From an uncultured Candidatus Saccharibacteria bacterium (GTDB taxonomy: Bacteria; Patescibacteriota; Saccharimonadia; Saccharimonadales; Saccharimonadaceae): 9,957 bases of DNA. Below the pieces are notes generated by a model that worked only from the letters and a program-made list of their open reading frames with translations, was not told the origin of the DNA and did not search any database. The DNA lies in contig CAMUQR010000029.1 in NCBI GenBank assembly GCA_947097085.1, forward strand, positions 1 to 9,957, read 5' to 3'. Positions 1 to 6,015 of the stretch are shown here, one piece after another. A program made the translations under genes and the position numbers. How positions within the stretch are numbered: the stretch's first letter is position 1; each line of letters starts with the position of its first letter.

Positions 1-1046
1 GCATTACACTATTTGGTTGGCGGGTGTTTGATGGTGGTATTATGGGTGTGGCGATTGGCGTGGTGTTTGGTTCAATTTGTCAGTTGGCGGTTAGTGCGAT
101 TGGCGTGATGGGGCTTGGTTTTAAATATAGTTTTAAGATTTTTTGGGACAACGAAGGTTTTCTCAAAGTTCTTAAGATCTTCCCAGCTCGTTCACTCGAT
201 CAAGGCGCGGATTATCTTAATAGTCTCGTGGAAACTCGCCTGGCGTCAGGTATGGCGCCGGGAACAATTGCATCATATTATCAGGCGTTAACCTTACATA
301 CAATGCCGATTAACTTGATCGGTGTGGCGATTTCTAATGCCGCCTTTGCGAGCATGACTGAGAAACTATCGCTTGGTCAGACTGGTCAATTTAAGCGCGA
401 AGTACGAACAATTTTGCGAACCATTGTCTGGATTGCTTTGCCAATTGCAGTTATATCCTTTTTTGCGCGTGGTTATATAGTGAGTTTTGTCAAAAGTGGT
501 GGTAATCAGCTGATTGCTGGATTGTTCGGAGCACTAGTGGTAGCGATTTTCTTCCGGTCAATTTATCACATTTTGGCGCGGACTTTTTACGCTCAACAAG
601 ATACCAAAACACCATTTTATGTGTCGCTGGTGGCGATTACGATTAATATTGGTCTTGCTGTGATTTTTACAACAGTATTTAAATTTGACGCCTATGGACT
701 AGCGTGGAGTCAGTCAATTACCGCACTGGTTGAAGTGATTATTTTATCAATCGCCATGCGTTTTAAAGTCAAAGGTATTTTGGACGAGCAATTTATGATT
801 TGTTTTTGCAAAATGGTGATTTCAGTGGCGGTCACATCAGTGATTTGCTATGGTTTGGTATTAAAAATGCCACTGCGTGAAACTGATAAGAGCTTTTTTG
901 TGACTTTTCCAAAGTTTTGTTTGATTAGTATGACGAGTGTGTTGGTGTATTTTGGGTTGTCGCGAGCGTTTAAACTAGATGAGGCGCAAGTGATTAGTCA
1001 AAAAATTAAACGGCTGATTTTGCCGAAACCTGAGGAGAAACAATGA
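1..1046 (+). CDS. murJ: MurJ/MviN lipid II flippase, 5' end outside window
   Basis: C-terminal part of the membrane flippase that moves the peptidoglycan precursor lipid II across the cytoplasmic membrane. The frame is open from base 3 through the left edge, so the GTG at 24 is an internal codon and not the start. About 347 residues are visible, against roughly 500 in the usual 14-helix family, so the first few helices are missing. Visible family traits are the stretch after the edge (GVAIGVVFGSICQLAVS, then a GFKYSF turn), the NLIGVAISNAAFASMTE region with its small residues, the FFRSIYHILARTFYAQQDTKTPFY segment (split here as FFRSIYHILARTFYAQ and QDTKTPFY), and repeated hydrophobic helices up to the end. 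The stop TGA overlaps the lepA ATG in an ATGA junction, so the two are probably cotranscribed. Assignment as MurJ is firm at family level; substrate is inferred from the family. Confidence 0.88.
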   Translation, partial: ITLFGWRVFDGGIMGVAIGVVFGSICQLAVSAIGVMGLGFKYSFKIFWDNEGFLKVLKIFPARSLDQGADYLNSLVETRLASGMAPGTIASYYQALTLHTMPINLIGVAISNAAFASMTEKLSLGQTGQFKREVRTILRTIVWIALPIAVISFFARGYIVSFVKSGGNQLIAGLFGALVVAIFFRSIYHILARTFYAQQDTKTPFYVSLVAITINIGLAVIFTTVFKFDAYGLAWSQSITALVEVIILSIAMRFKVKGILDEQFMICFCKMVISVAVTSVICYGLVLKMPLRETDKSFFVTFPKFCLISMTSVLVYFGLSRAFKLDEAQVISQKIKRLILPKPEEKQ

Positions 1047-2839
1047 CCGATTTAAATCATATTCGAAATTTTTGTATTATTGCCCACATTGATCATGGCA
1101 AGTCAACTTTAGCCGATCGCCTAATGGAAAAAACAGCCACCGTCGATAAGCGTGAGATGAAATCGCAGTTGCTCGATTCGATGGAACTAGAGCAGGAGCG
1201 GGGGATTACGATTAAATTAACGCCGGTCACCATGAAGTATCAGTATCAGAACGCCGAGTATATGTTGAATCTGATTGACACGCCTGGCCATGTTGACTTT
1301 AGTTATGAAGTTAGTCGGAGCTTGGCGGCCTGCGAGAGAGCGATTCTAATTGTTGATGCCTCACAAGGTGTTCAGGCTCAAACCCTCGCTAATATTTATC
1401 TAGCGCTAGAGGCTGATTTGAAGATTATTCCAGTTTTAAATAAAATTGATTTGCCGGCGGCCGATGTGCCAAAAGCGAGTCGGGAAATTGTCGAGCTACT
1501 GGGTTGTGACGAAAGCGAAATTCTCAAAGTCTCCGCCAAAACTGGTGAAGGTGTTGAGGCGGTTTTGCAAGCAGTGGTGGAGCGGATTCCAGCTCCACGG
1601 GGTGAGGTTGATGGTCCAACGCGCGCACTGATTTTTGACTCGTATTATGATGATTATCGCGGGGTGGTGCTGTATGTGCGGGTCGTTGATGGCAAACTCG
1701 ACAAGAACTCGAGTATCACGATGCTAGCGACTAAAGCTGACGGCTTGGCGTTAGAAGTTGGTCAGCTCAAGCCGAAAATGACCGCTCAATCTAGCCTCAG
1801 CTCAGGTGAAATTGGTTATATTGTGACCAACTTAAAATCAACTCGCGAAGCGCGGGTGGGTGATACTATCGCCCTAACTAAACAAGTCAGTCAAACTAGC
1901 CCACTCAGTGGTTATAAAACCGTCAAACCATTCGTCTATGCCGGATTTTTCCCGGTGTCGAATGAAGATTATCAGGATTTAAAAGACGCGATCGAAAAAA
2001 TCTCATTGAGCGATTCAGCGTTGGTGTTTGAGCCAGAAAACTCACCAGTGCTGGGTTTTGGTGTGCGGGTCGGCTTTTTGGGTCTGCTTCATATGGACAT
2101 TATCAAAGAGCGCCTCGAGCGGGAATACGGTCTCGAGTTGGTACTGACTAATCCGTCAACCGATTATCAAGTAATTTTAAAAAATGGTCAAGAAATGACG
2201 GTCAAATCCGCTGCTGATCTACCTGATATGGTACAGATTGAAGCCTTGCGCGAGCCGTGGATCAAAGGCGAAATTATCGTGCCGAAGGATTATGTTGGAG
2301 TGGTGATTCAGTTGATTATTTCCAAGCGTGGCCAACAAAATAACGTATCTTATCTTGAGGATCGGGCGGTGATTGATTTTCGGGCACCGCTAGCTAACTT
2401 ATTGACTGATTTTTATGACCAATTGAAGTCGATGACCAGTGGCTATGGCAGTTTTTCTTATGAATTTGATAAATACCAGCAGGATGATTTAGTTAAACTT
2501 GATTTTTATGTTTCGGGAGAAATGGTTGACGCGCTCAGTCTGGTGGTGCATCGCACTGAATCTTACAGCGTTGGTCGCGATTTAGTTAAAAAACTCAAAG
2601 AGGTGATTCCACGTCAAAACTTCCAGGTGAGTTTGCAGGCAGCGATTGGTGGTAAGTTCATTGCTCGTGAGGATATTTCGGCTTACCGTAAGGACGTTAC
2701 TGGCTATCTGTATGGTGGTGACGTTTCGCGTAAGAAAAAGCTCCTCGCTAAGCAAGCCAAGGGTAAAAAACGCATGAAAAAATTCGGTAAAGTCGATATT
2801 CCGAGCGAGGCCTTCATGGTCATGCTCAAGCGCGACTAG
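1043..2839 (+). CDS. lepA: Elongation factor 4 (LepA), ribosome-associated GTPase
   Basis: Full-length translational GTPase of 598 residues, the normal length for LepA, which acts on the ribosome in initiation/elongation quality control. The G domain shows the P-loop A14-HIDHGKST-22, switch I with ERGITIK at 52-58, G3 DTPGH at 79-83, G4 NKID at 133-136 and G5 SAK at 164-166. The P-loop ends with histidine-glycine-lysine as in EF-G/LepA. The LepA-specific C-terminal domain is present: GRDLVKKLKEVIPRQNFQV, then IGGKFIAREDISAYRKDVT and the basic SRKKKLLAKQAKGKKRMK tail region. The ATG lies in a 4-base overlap with the murJ stop and has GAGGAG at 1032-1037, five bases upstream. No terminator is visible after it before gmk. 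Highly confident. Confidence 0.97.
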   Translation: MTDLNHIRNFCIIAHIDHGKSTLADRLMEKTATVDKREMKSQLLDSMELEQERGITIKLTPVTMKYQYQNAEYMLNLIDTPGHVDFSYEVSRSLAACERAILIVDASQGVQAQTLANIYLALEADLKIIPVLNKIDLPAADVPKASREIVELLGCDESEILKVSAKTGEGVEAVLQAVVERIPAPRGEVDGPTRALIFDSYYDDYRGVVLYVRVVDGKLDKNSSITMLATKADGLALEVGQLKPKMTAQSSLSSGEIGYIVTNLKSTREARVGDTIALTKQVSQTSPLSGYKTVKPFVYAGFFPVSNEDYQDLKDAIEKISLSDSALVFEPENSPVLGFGVRVGFLGLLHMDIIKERLEREYGLELVLTNPSTDYQVILKNGQEMTVKSAADLPDMVQIEALREPWIKGEIIVPKDYVGVVIQLIISKRGQQNNVSYLEDRAVIDFRAPLANLLTDFYDQLKSMTSGYGSFSYEFDKYQQDDLVKLDFYVSGEMVDALSLVVHRTESYSVGRDLVKKLKEVIPRQNFQVSLQAAIGGKFIAREDISAYRKDVTGYLYGGDVSRKKKLLAKQAKGKKRMKKFGKVDIPSEAFMVMLKRD

Positions 2840-2858
2840 CTTTTTCACTAAAACCGTG

Positions 2859-2864
2859 TAAAAT
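2859..2864 (+). promoter_or_regulatory. -10 box for gmk, start codon at predicted +1
   Basis: TAAAAT, followed by exactly six bases and then the ATG at 2871. The predicted transcription start therefore falls on or next to the ATG. I see no convincing -35 at 16-18 bases, and no Shine-Dalgarno site before the ATG. The same -10/six bases/ATG geometry occurs before hrcA and xfp, which raises confidence that it is real. Confidence 0.55.
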
Positions 2865-2870
2865 AACTCT

Positions 2871-3584
2871 ATGGAAGACATTACTTATCTCGAAAACTTA
2901 ATTGCTAATTATCGGCCATCATCCAAGGCGATTGATGTTGTAAATAGTACAACACTAGTGTTGATGGCTGGAGTGGCTGGTGCTGGTAAAGACACGATTA
3001 AACACGAAATTCTCAAAACCGGTCAGTTTCATCATCTAGTATCACATACTACACGAGCGCCTCGCCTTAATAATGGCCAAATGGAGATCGATGGTCAAGA
3101 TTATCATTTTATTAGCTTAGATCAGGCGCGCCAGATGCTTGAGTGTCAGGAGTTTATTGAAGCTAAATTTGTGCATGGACGCATCTACGGCACTAGTCTG
3201 ATGGAAGTGGAGCGAGCGCTAGCTGAACATAAATTGCCAATGACCGATGTTGATGTCCAGGGCGTAGCGGAATATTGTGCGATTTCTCAGCAAGTGGTGC
3301 CAATTTTTGTTTTGCCACCGAGTTATGAAACCTGGCTTGCGCGCTTACGAGGGCGTTATGCGAGTGCTGAGGAGTTTGAGGCGGAATGGCCACGACGGCG
3401 TCAGTCAGCCGAGTCGGAACTGCAATCGGCGCTAGATAATCCACGTTATTTTTTCTTGGTTAATGATGGTTTAACCCAGGCGGTGCAGACTGCGCATCAA
3501 GTAATTGCGGGGCAGGTTGATCACGATGAACAACAGCGAGCTCGCCAAATTGCGCAACAATTATTGATGCAACTCCAACATTGA
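2871..3584 (+). CDS. gmk: Guanylate kinase-like protein
   Basis: Predicted cytosolic nucleoside monophosphate kinase that would convert GMP and ATP to GDP and ADP. Visible motifs in order: P-loop GVAGAGKDT at 34-42, the GMP-binding SHTTRAPR at 58-65, GQDYHFIS at 75-82, FIEAKFVHGRIYGTS at 95-109 (family form FxExAxVHGxxYGTS), DVDVQG at 126-131, PPSYETWLARLRGR with the lid arginines, and a closing FFLVND. At 237 residues it is longer than the usual ~200, mostly through about 28 residues before the first strand and a polar, Gln-rich tail. The P-loop differs from the usual GPSGxGKST, having Ala for Ser and Asp for Ser. The start is chosen from the -10 box six bases upstream; no ribosome site is visible. 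gmk is the best name, but a divergent paralogue of the guanylate kinase fold is possible. Confidence 0.8.
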   Translation: MEDITYLENLIANYRPSSKAIDVVNSTTLVLMAGVAGAGKDTIKHEILKTGQFHHLVSHTTRAPRLNNGQMEIDGQDYHFISLDQARQMLECQEFIEAKFVHGRIYGTSLMEVERALAEHKLPMTDVDVQGVAEYCAISQQVVPIFVLPPSYETWLARLRGRYASAEEFEAEWPRRRQSAESELQSALDNPRYFFLVNDGLTQAVQTAHQVIAGQVDHDEQQRARQIAQQLLMQLQH

Positions 3585-3638
3585 TACTAAAACGCTGGCA
3601 ATTAACTAGATTGTTTTTATCAAATAGCCTGTTTTTTG

Positions 3639-3674
3639 AAAAAAGTAAAAAGCACCTGCTAGTTCAGGTGCTTT
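3639..3674 (-). terminator. Intrinsic terminator of the 3690 gene, possibly bidirectional
   Basis: Ten-base stem (AAAGCACCTG at 3649-3658 with CAGGTGCTTT at 3665-3674) and a six-base loop. Read on the minus strand, the stem is followed by TTTTTACTTTTTT, a strong U tract. On the plus strand the tail is only TTTATAAT, so it may also serve gmk, but weakly. The 20 bases at 3639-3658 recur exactly at 4738-4757. Confidence 0.85.
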
Positions 3675-3689
3675 ATAATGTACTAAGGG

Positions 3690-4016
3690 CTATTTAACTT
3701 TTCCTTGGACAACTCGCAGTTGCCCATCGCTCATCTTGAGCGTAAAAGTCGGAAATTTAAACTTAGCGATTTCGACTTTTTGCTTGTCGCTATCGTAGCC
3801 AAAGACAGTCTTTTGATAGAATGCCCCATAGCTAGGACCTTTTCTGACTTCATGAGCATAGCTAATGTTAGAAAATTGGCCCAGATTGCATTGCTGTATA
3901 ATCTTTGAACTATCTTCAGTAATTACGTCTTGTTCGCTAATGTTCAAGACAGTTACGGACTTACCACTCTTGCCAAGTGGCTGTTGTAGTTTAGTTTTTA
4001 TTTCTGCGATTGTCAT
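3690..4016 (-). CDS. Small orphan protein, unit 1 of tandem array (108 aa)
   Basis: I do not recognise this protein. The start is set at 4016 (MTIAEIKTKL) because a perfect AGGAGG lies at 4025-4030 with eight bases between; the open frame continues 17 codons upstream through that site, so the longer reading is wrong. It is soluble by appearance, with no signal peptide or membrane segment. The N-terminus looks helical. The second half reads as alternating strands: FYQKTVFGYDSDKQKVEIAK, then TFTLKMSDGQL at 90-100. That last motif resembles TFTIECEDGNL in unit 3 (gene 4782-5228) and, more distantly, the C-termini of units 2 and 4. It is the shortest of the four and lacks the variable insert the others carry before the last motif. 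It is transcribed alone from its own promoter to its own terminator. Function unknown. Confidence 0.82.
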   Translation of the reverse strand: MTIAEIKTKLQQPLGKSGKSVTVLNISEQDVITEDSSKIIQQCNLGQFSNISYAHEVRKGPSYGAFYQKTVFGYDSDKQKVEIAKFKFPTFTLKMSDGQLRVVQGKVK

Positions 4017-4053
4017 TTGTAATTCCTCCTTTATATATTTTTCAAAAAATAAA

Positions 4054-4082
4054 TGACAATGTCTCAAGTGAGACGTTGGTCA
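4054..4082 (-). promoter_or_regulatory. Palindrome at the transcription start of unit 1
   Basis: CAATGTCTCA-AG-TGAGACGTTG (4057-4078) is an inverted repeat with nine of ten pairs matching. Flanking TGA and TCA extend it if one base is looped out. It lies just downstream of the -10 box, covering the predicted +1. Its left part TGACAATGTCTCA matches TGACAACGTGTCA in the unit 3 palindrome at 11 of 13 positions. It could be an operator or a 5' hairpin in the mRNA; the sequence does not decide. Confidence 0.5.
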
Positions 4083-4109
4083 TTATAGCAGAGTGATTAC
4101 CAAAAGCAA
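4082..4109 (-). promoter_or_regulatory. Sigma70-type promoter of unit 1
   Basis: On the minus strand TTGCTT (4104-4109), 16-base spacer, TATAAT (4082-4087). The predicted leader is about 60 bases and contains a palindrome and a strong Shine-Dalgarno site. The -35 is the weakest of the four array promoters. Confidence 0.7.
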
Positions 4110-4133
4110 GCATAAGTATTGCGATGTAACCGA

Positions 4134-4162
4134 CAAAAGAAAAACGCTCAATTAAGAGCGTT
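4134..4162 (-). terminator. Intrinsic terminator of unit 2
   Basis: Stem AACGCTC (4143-4149) with GAGCGTT (4156-4162), loop AATTAA. On the minus strand it is followed by TTTTCTTTTG. There is no U tract on the plus strand, so it acts in one direction. It is nearly the same as the unit 4 terminator at 5363-5391; the one stem difference is a swapped base pair (C-G here, T-A there). Confidence 0.85.
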
Positions 4163-4172
4163 GTGGGCAAGG

Positions 4173-4637
4173 CTATACTCTGATATGTACAGCAGTACCG
4201 TCCTTATTTTCTATCGTTAGCTTATCGTTCCAACGATAGAGAATATGTGGTGGAGTTGATGTCGTATCATAATTGCTTGCCGAAGGCGAGTAATGAGATT
4301 GTTTCTCATTACATAAGTAAACTCTGCATTCTATATATGGACGCTCTGTGCGTTTATTATAGAGAAGCATAGCGTAGGCTTTTATATTGGAAATGTTATT
4401 CTGATTAACTTTGCCAAGTATTTCTTTCCTGTTCGGATTGCCGAGTCTACCTAGCGAGTTAACTGCTAGATTACTAACTAGGGTAATATCGCGCACTCTT
4501 TTCTCTTTACGGAGTTTATGCATTGTGTTTTTGATATTACCATAACTTCCAATATTATCATGCGCATCTTTGACGTCGTTAGTTTTGCATTTGATACCCA
4601 TCTCTTCCAAATCTTTTGTAATTTGTTCTAAAGTCAT
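4173..4637 (-). CDS. Small orphan protein, unit 2 of tandem array (154 aa)
   Basis: Unrecognised. The start at 4637 has AGGAGGG at 4645-4651 with seven bases between. No signal peptide or membrane segment. Residues 55-109 align without gaps to residues 63-117 of unit 4, sharing SLxxLxxPNR (61-70), YNK (93-95), a Glu at 103 and YL at 107-108. After a polar Ser/Thr/Asn-rich stretch (about 110-130) the C-terminus ILYRWNDKLTIENKDG matches IVYQWNHSLVLVNHRG of unit 4. The two are therefore divergent paralogues. The shape (helical N-half, strands, variable linker, terminal hairpin) suggests a small globular domain with a surface loop. The N-terminus MTLEQI resembles MTKEQI of unit 3 and MTIAEI of unit 1. 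Monocistronic. Function unknown. Confidence 0.85.
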   Translation of the reverse strand: MTLEQITKDLEEMGIKCKTNDVKDAHDNIGSYGNIKNTMHKLRKEKRVRDITLVSNLAVNSLGRLGNPNRKEILGKVNQNNISNIKAYAMLLYNKRTERPYIECRVYLCNEKQSHYSPSASNYDTTSTPPHILYRWNDKLTIENKDGTAVHIRV

Positions 4638-4661
4638 TTTTTCGCCCTCCTCATGACATTT

Positions 4662-4678
4662 TTAAAAAACTATTTTAA
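4662..4678 (-). repeat. 17-base leader repeat, copy in unit 2
   Basis: TTAAAATAGTTTTTTAA on the minus strand, found exactly again in the unit 4 leader at 5980-5996. It sits between the promoter and the Shine-Dalgarno site in both. Its AT-rich content makes chance similarity easier, but the shared position and the homologous downstream genes support common descent. Confidence 0.6.
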
Positions 4679-4690
4679 CAAATCCGTAAG

Positions 4691-4719
4691 ATTATATAAT
4701 ATCATATTTAATAAGTCAA
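4691..4719 (-). promoter_or_regulatory. Strong sigma70-type promoter of unit 2
   Basis: Minus-strand TTGACT (4714-4719), exactly 17 bases, TATAAT (4691-4696). The leader is about 50 bases and very AT-rich. Confidence 0.85.
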
Positions 4720-4737
4720 TGGTTAAAACATAATATT

Positions 4738-4771
4738 AAAAAAGTAAAAAGCACCTGAACTGGCAGGTGCT
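4738..4771 (-). terminator. Intrinsic terminator of unit 3
   Basis: Stem AGCACCTG (4750-4757) with CAGGTGCT (4764-4771), six-base loop AACTGG, followed on the minus strand by TTTTACTTTTTT. The left 20 bases equal those of the unit 1 terminator. The loop matches the unit 1 loop only when one of them is inverted. Confidence 0.87.
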
Positions 4772-4781
4772 CTAAAAAGTG

Positions 4782-5228
4782 CTATTCTAGGGTTGACAGA
4801 AGAGAATTTAACTCATCATGAGTTAGATTCCCATCTTCGCATTCGATTGTGAATGTGTCGTACAGCTCGCTAGCATAGTCTGGCTGGTCGCGCCAGTCAT
4901 GACTATATGGAGAATGGTTAGTGCGATGTGGCAATAGTTGATAAGTAGTTATTTCAGCAATTGCCTTGAGATCCCTCGTAACCTTCAATCCGTAGAATAT
5001 TTTTTCTTCGGGCATACTTGCCTTGGGATCTCGGCGGAATGTAGCGTAAGATGTACAGCTAGACTTGCAGTATAAACTATGTCCAACTATCTTCTTGACT
5101 GCTAGTTTAAGCGATGAAGCGTAGATGGCATCATACACCGCCACTCCGCTTATTTTGTCTTGTAGCGCAAGCGCTTTTACTTTTCGAGCTTGCGCTTGTG
5201 TGATTTTAATTATTTGTTCCTTTGTCAT
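4782..5228 (-). CDS. Small orphan protein, unit 3 of tandem array (148 aa)
   Basis: Unrecognised. The start at 5228 (MTKEQIIKI) has AGGAGG at 5237-5242 with eight bases between. Soluble by appearance. The N-terminal 50 residues look helical and Ala/Lys-rich. A Cys pair C54-x3-C58 follows; it is not conserved in the other three. Then come the strand pair KIFYGLKVTRDLKAIAEITTY, a His/Tyr/Asp-rich linker (HRTNHSPYSHDW region), and TFTIECEDGNL at 125-135. That last motif parallels TFTLKMSDGQL of unit 1. The tail THDELNSLLSTLE looks like an acidic helix absent from the others. Homology to unit 1 rests on short motifs plus shared regulatory elements, so it is less certain than the unit 2/unit 4 relation. 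Monocistronic. Function unknown. Confidence 0.83.
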   Translation of the reverse strand: MTKEQIIKITQAQARKVKALALQDKISGVAVYDAIYASSLKLAVKKIVGHSLYCKSSCTSYATFRRDPKASMPEEKIFYGLKVTRDLKAIAEITTYQLLPHRTNHSPYSHDWRDQPDYASELYDTFTIECEDGNLTHDELNSLLSTLE

Positions 5229-5256
5229 TTTATTTCCCTCCTAAAATAAATATCGC

Positions 5257-5275
5257 GCTCAGTGACAGACTGAGC
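5257..5275 (-). repeat. Inverted repeat in the unit 3 leader
   Basis: GCTCAGT-GACAG-ACTGAGC: perfect seven-base arms and a five-base loop. It lies in the predicted mRNA leader between the start-site palindrome and the Shine-Dalgarno site (5237-5242). No U tract follows it, so it is not a good terminator. It may stabilise the leader or be a second binding site. Confidence 0.55.
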
Positions 5276-5288
5276 ATTAAAATAGCTA

Positions 5289-5305
5289 TTTGACAACGTG
5301 TCAAA
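5289..5305 (-). promoter_or_regulatory. Perfect palindrome at the transcription start of unit 3
   Basis: TTTGACA-ACG-TGTCAAA, perfect seven-base arms. It begins seven bases downstream of the -10 box, so it covers about +1 to +17, where a bound repressor would block transcription. It shares TGACAAYG with the palindrome of unit 1 in the same position. The alternative is a 5' hairpin in the mRNA. Confidence 0.6.
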
Positions 5306-5312
5306 CTTCTTC

Positions 5313-5341
5313 ATTATAACATTTTTATACACAAAAGTCAA
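5313..5341 (-). promoter_or_regulatory. Strong extended -10 promoter of unit 3
   Basis: Minus-strand TTGACT (5336-5341), 17 bases, TATAAT (5313-5318), with TG one base before the -10 (TGTTATAAT). This is the best promoter in the window by consensus match. Confidence 0.88.
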
Positions 5342-5362
5342 TATCAGGCTGAGATCGTGAGG

Positions 5363-5392
5363 CAAAAGAAAAATGCTCAATTAAGAGCATTT
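5363..5392 (-). terminator. Intrinsic terminator of unit 4, overlapping its stop codon
   Basis: Stem AAATGCTC (5371-5378) with GAGCATTT (5385-5392), loop AATTAA, followed on the minus strand by TTTTTCTTTTG. The stop codon of unit 4 (5381-5383) lies inside the loop, so the last codons form one arm of the hairpin. Confidence 0.87.
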
Positions 5393-5968
5393 TGGTGTGA
5401 TTTCAATGATGCCACCTCTGTGGTTTACTAATACCAACGAATGGTTCCATTGGTAAACGATACACGGTGGTTGAGGTGGTAAAACTACTGCAGTTTGCTT
5501 CTTTGGTAGTGCATAGGGCACTGGAACGAAGAGCGACGGGACGAAATACTCTTGGGGAGTTTGTCCATTGTCGTTATTACCTCTCTCGATCTTATCTCTT
5601 GAGGGCTGAGCTGCCTTGTATAGATAAGCGTGAGCCTCAACTGTGAGTGAGTTGAGGTTTTTATTATAGAACAGCCCTGTGAAGACCTGGACTGTTGATA
5701 TTTTTTGCAGGTCATCTGTGCGGTAGCTCTGGATTCGGTTTGGACGACTCAGATGAGCGAGTGACAATATTGGTAACGGTGTAATTAATGTTTTGTCACA
5801 TTTGGGCTGATTTCTAGCCTCTTGAACGCAATCGACTATTGACTGTCTGTCTGGCAAATCATGGTCGAGTGTATATAAACCACGATAAGCATCGACAATC
5901 ACGTCTGATGCTATTGTTTGTTGCGTAATTTCACTCACTTTTGAGGTGAGCTCCTTGATGAAATCCAT
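5381..5968 (-). CDS. Small orphan protein, unit 4 of tandem array (195 aa)
   Basis: Unrecognised, and the largest of the four. The start at 5968 has AGGAGG at 5975-5980 with six bases between. No signal peptide or membrane helix. Shared with unit 2: SLAHLSRPNR at 69-78, LFYNK at 99-103, Glu111, YL at 115-116 (all in one gapless block), and the terminal IVYQWNHSLVLVNHRGG. Between these lies an insert of about 55 residues, longer than in unit 2, rich in Pro, Gln and Asn (GNNDNGQTPQEYF, then PVPYALPKKQ and LPPQPP), which is probably a flexible loop. The CDS runs into its own terminator, giving the extra tail TPKCS beyond the unit 2 end. Its promoter is back to back with that of hrcA. Function unknown. 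Confidence 0.84.
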   Translation of the reverse strand: MDFIKELTSKVSEITQQTIASDVIVDAYRGLYTLDHDLPDRQSIVDCVQEARNQPKCDKTLITPLPILSLAHLSRPNRIQSYRTDDLQKISTVQVFTGLFYNKNLNSLTVEAHAYLYKAAQPSRDKIERGNNDNGQTPQEYFVPSLFVPVPYALPKKQTAVVLPPQPPCIVYQWNHSLVLVNHRGGIIEITPKCS

Positions 5969-5979
5969 TTCATCCCTCC

Positions 5980-5996
5980 TTAAAAAACTATTTTAA
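5980..5996 (-). repeat. 17-base leader repeat, copy in unit 4
   Basis: Exact second copy of the element at 4662-4678. Here it directly abuts the Shine-Dalgarno site, whereas in unit 2 about a dozen bases separate them. Confidence 0.6.
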
Positions 5997-6015
5997 ATTG
6001 ATTAAAATCTACTGA

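Noticed and set aside
24..26. GTG at 24 as the start of murJ
   Set aside because: The frame is open to the left edge and the protein is only about two thirds of family length, so this is an internal codon of a truncated gene.
1446..2881. Short open frames inside lepA (1446-1631 on +, 2582-2881 on -)
   Set aside because: They overlap a strongly conserved gene in other frames, with no ribosome site or recognisable domain.
3193..3444. Minus-strand open frame inside gmk
   Set aside because: Antisense shadow of a conserved gene; composition is not protein-like and no start signal is present.
3705..4056. Two plus-strand open frames opposite unit 1
   Set aside because: The minus-strand gene has promoter, AGGAGG and terminator; these have none.
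4017..4067. A longer 125-residue reading of unit 1 starting at 4067
   Set aside because: The added codons cover the Shine-Dalgarno site and the palindrome and begin almost at the predicted transcription start. The ATG at 4016, eight bases after AGGAGG, is far better supported.
3639..4771. Repeated hairpins as a CRISPR array or mobile element ends
   Set aside because: Only two copies per type, each directly after a gene and followed by T runs on the transcribed strand; they are terminators. No transposase, integrase or spacer pattern is present.
4800..4850. Possible EF-hand in the C-terminus of unit 3 (EDGNLTHDEL)
   Set aside because: The Gly, Leu and final Glu fit, but the first ligand position is Ile and the third is Cys, and the segment aligns better with the terminal hairpin of its paralogues.
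5257..5275. The inverted repeat as a terminator
   Set aside because: It lies upstream of the unit 3 start codon in the leader and lacks a U tract on either side.
5485..5715. Second minus-strand frame inside unit 4
   Set aside because: Nested in another frame without a ribosome site; unit 4 has paralogy with unit 2.
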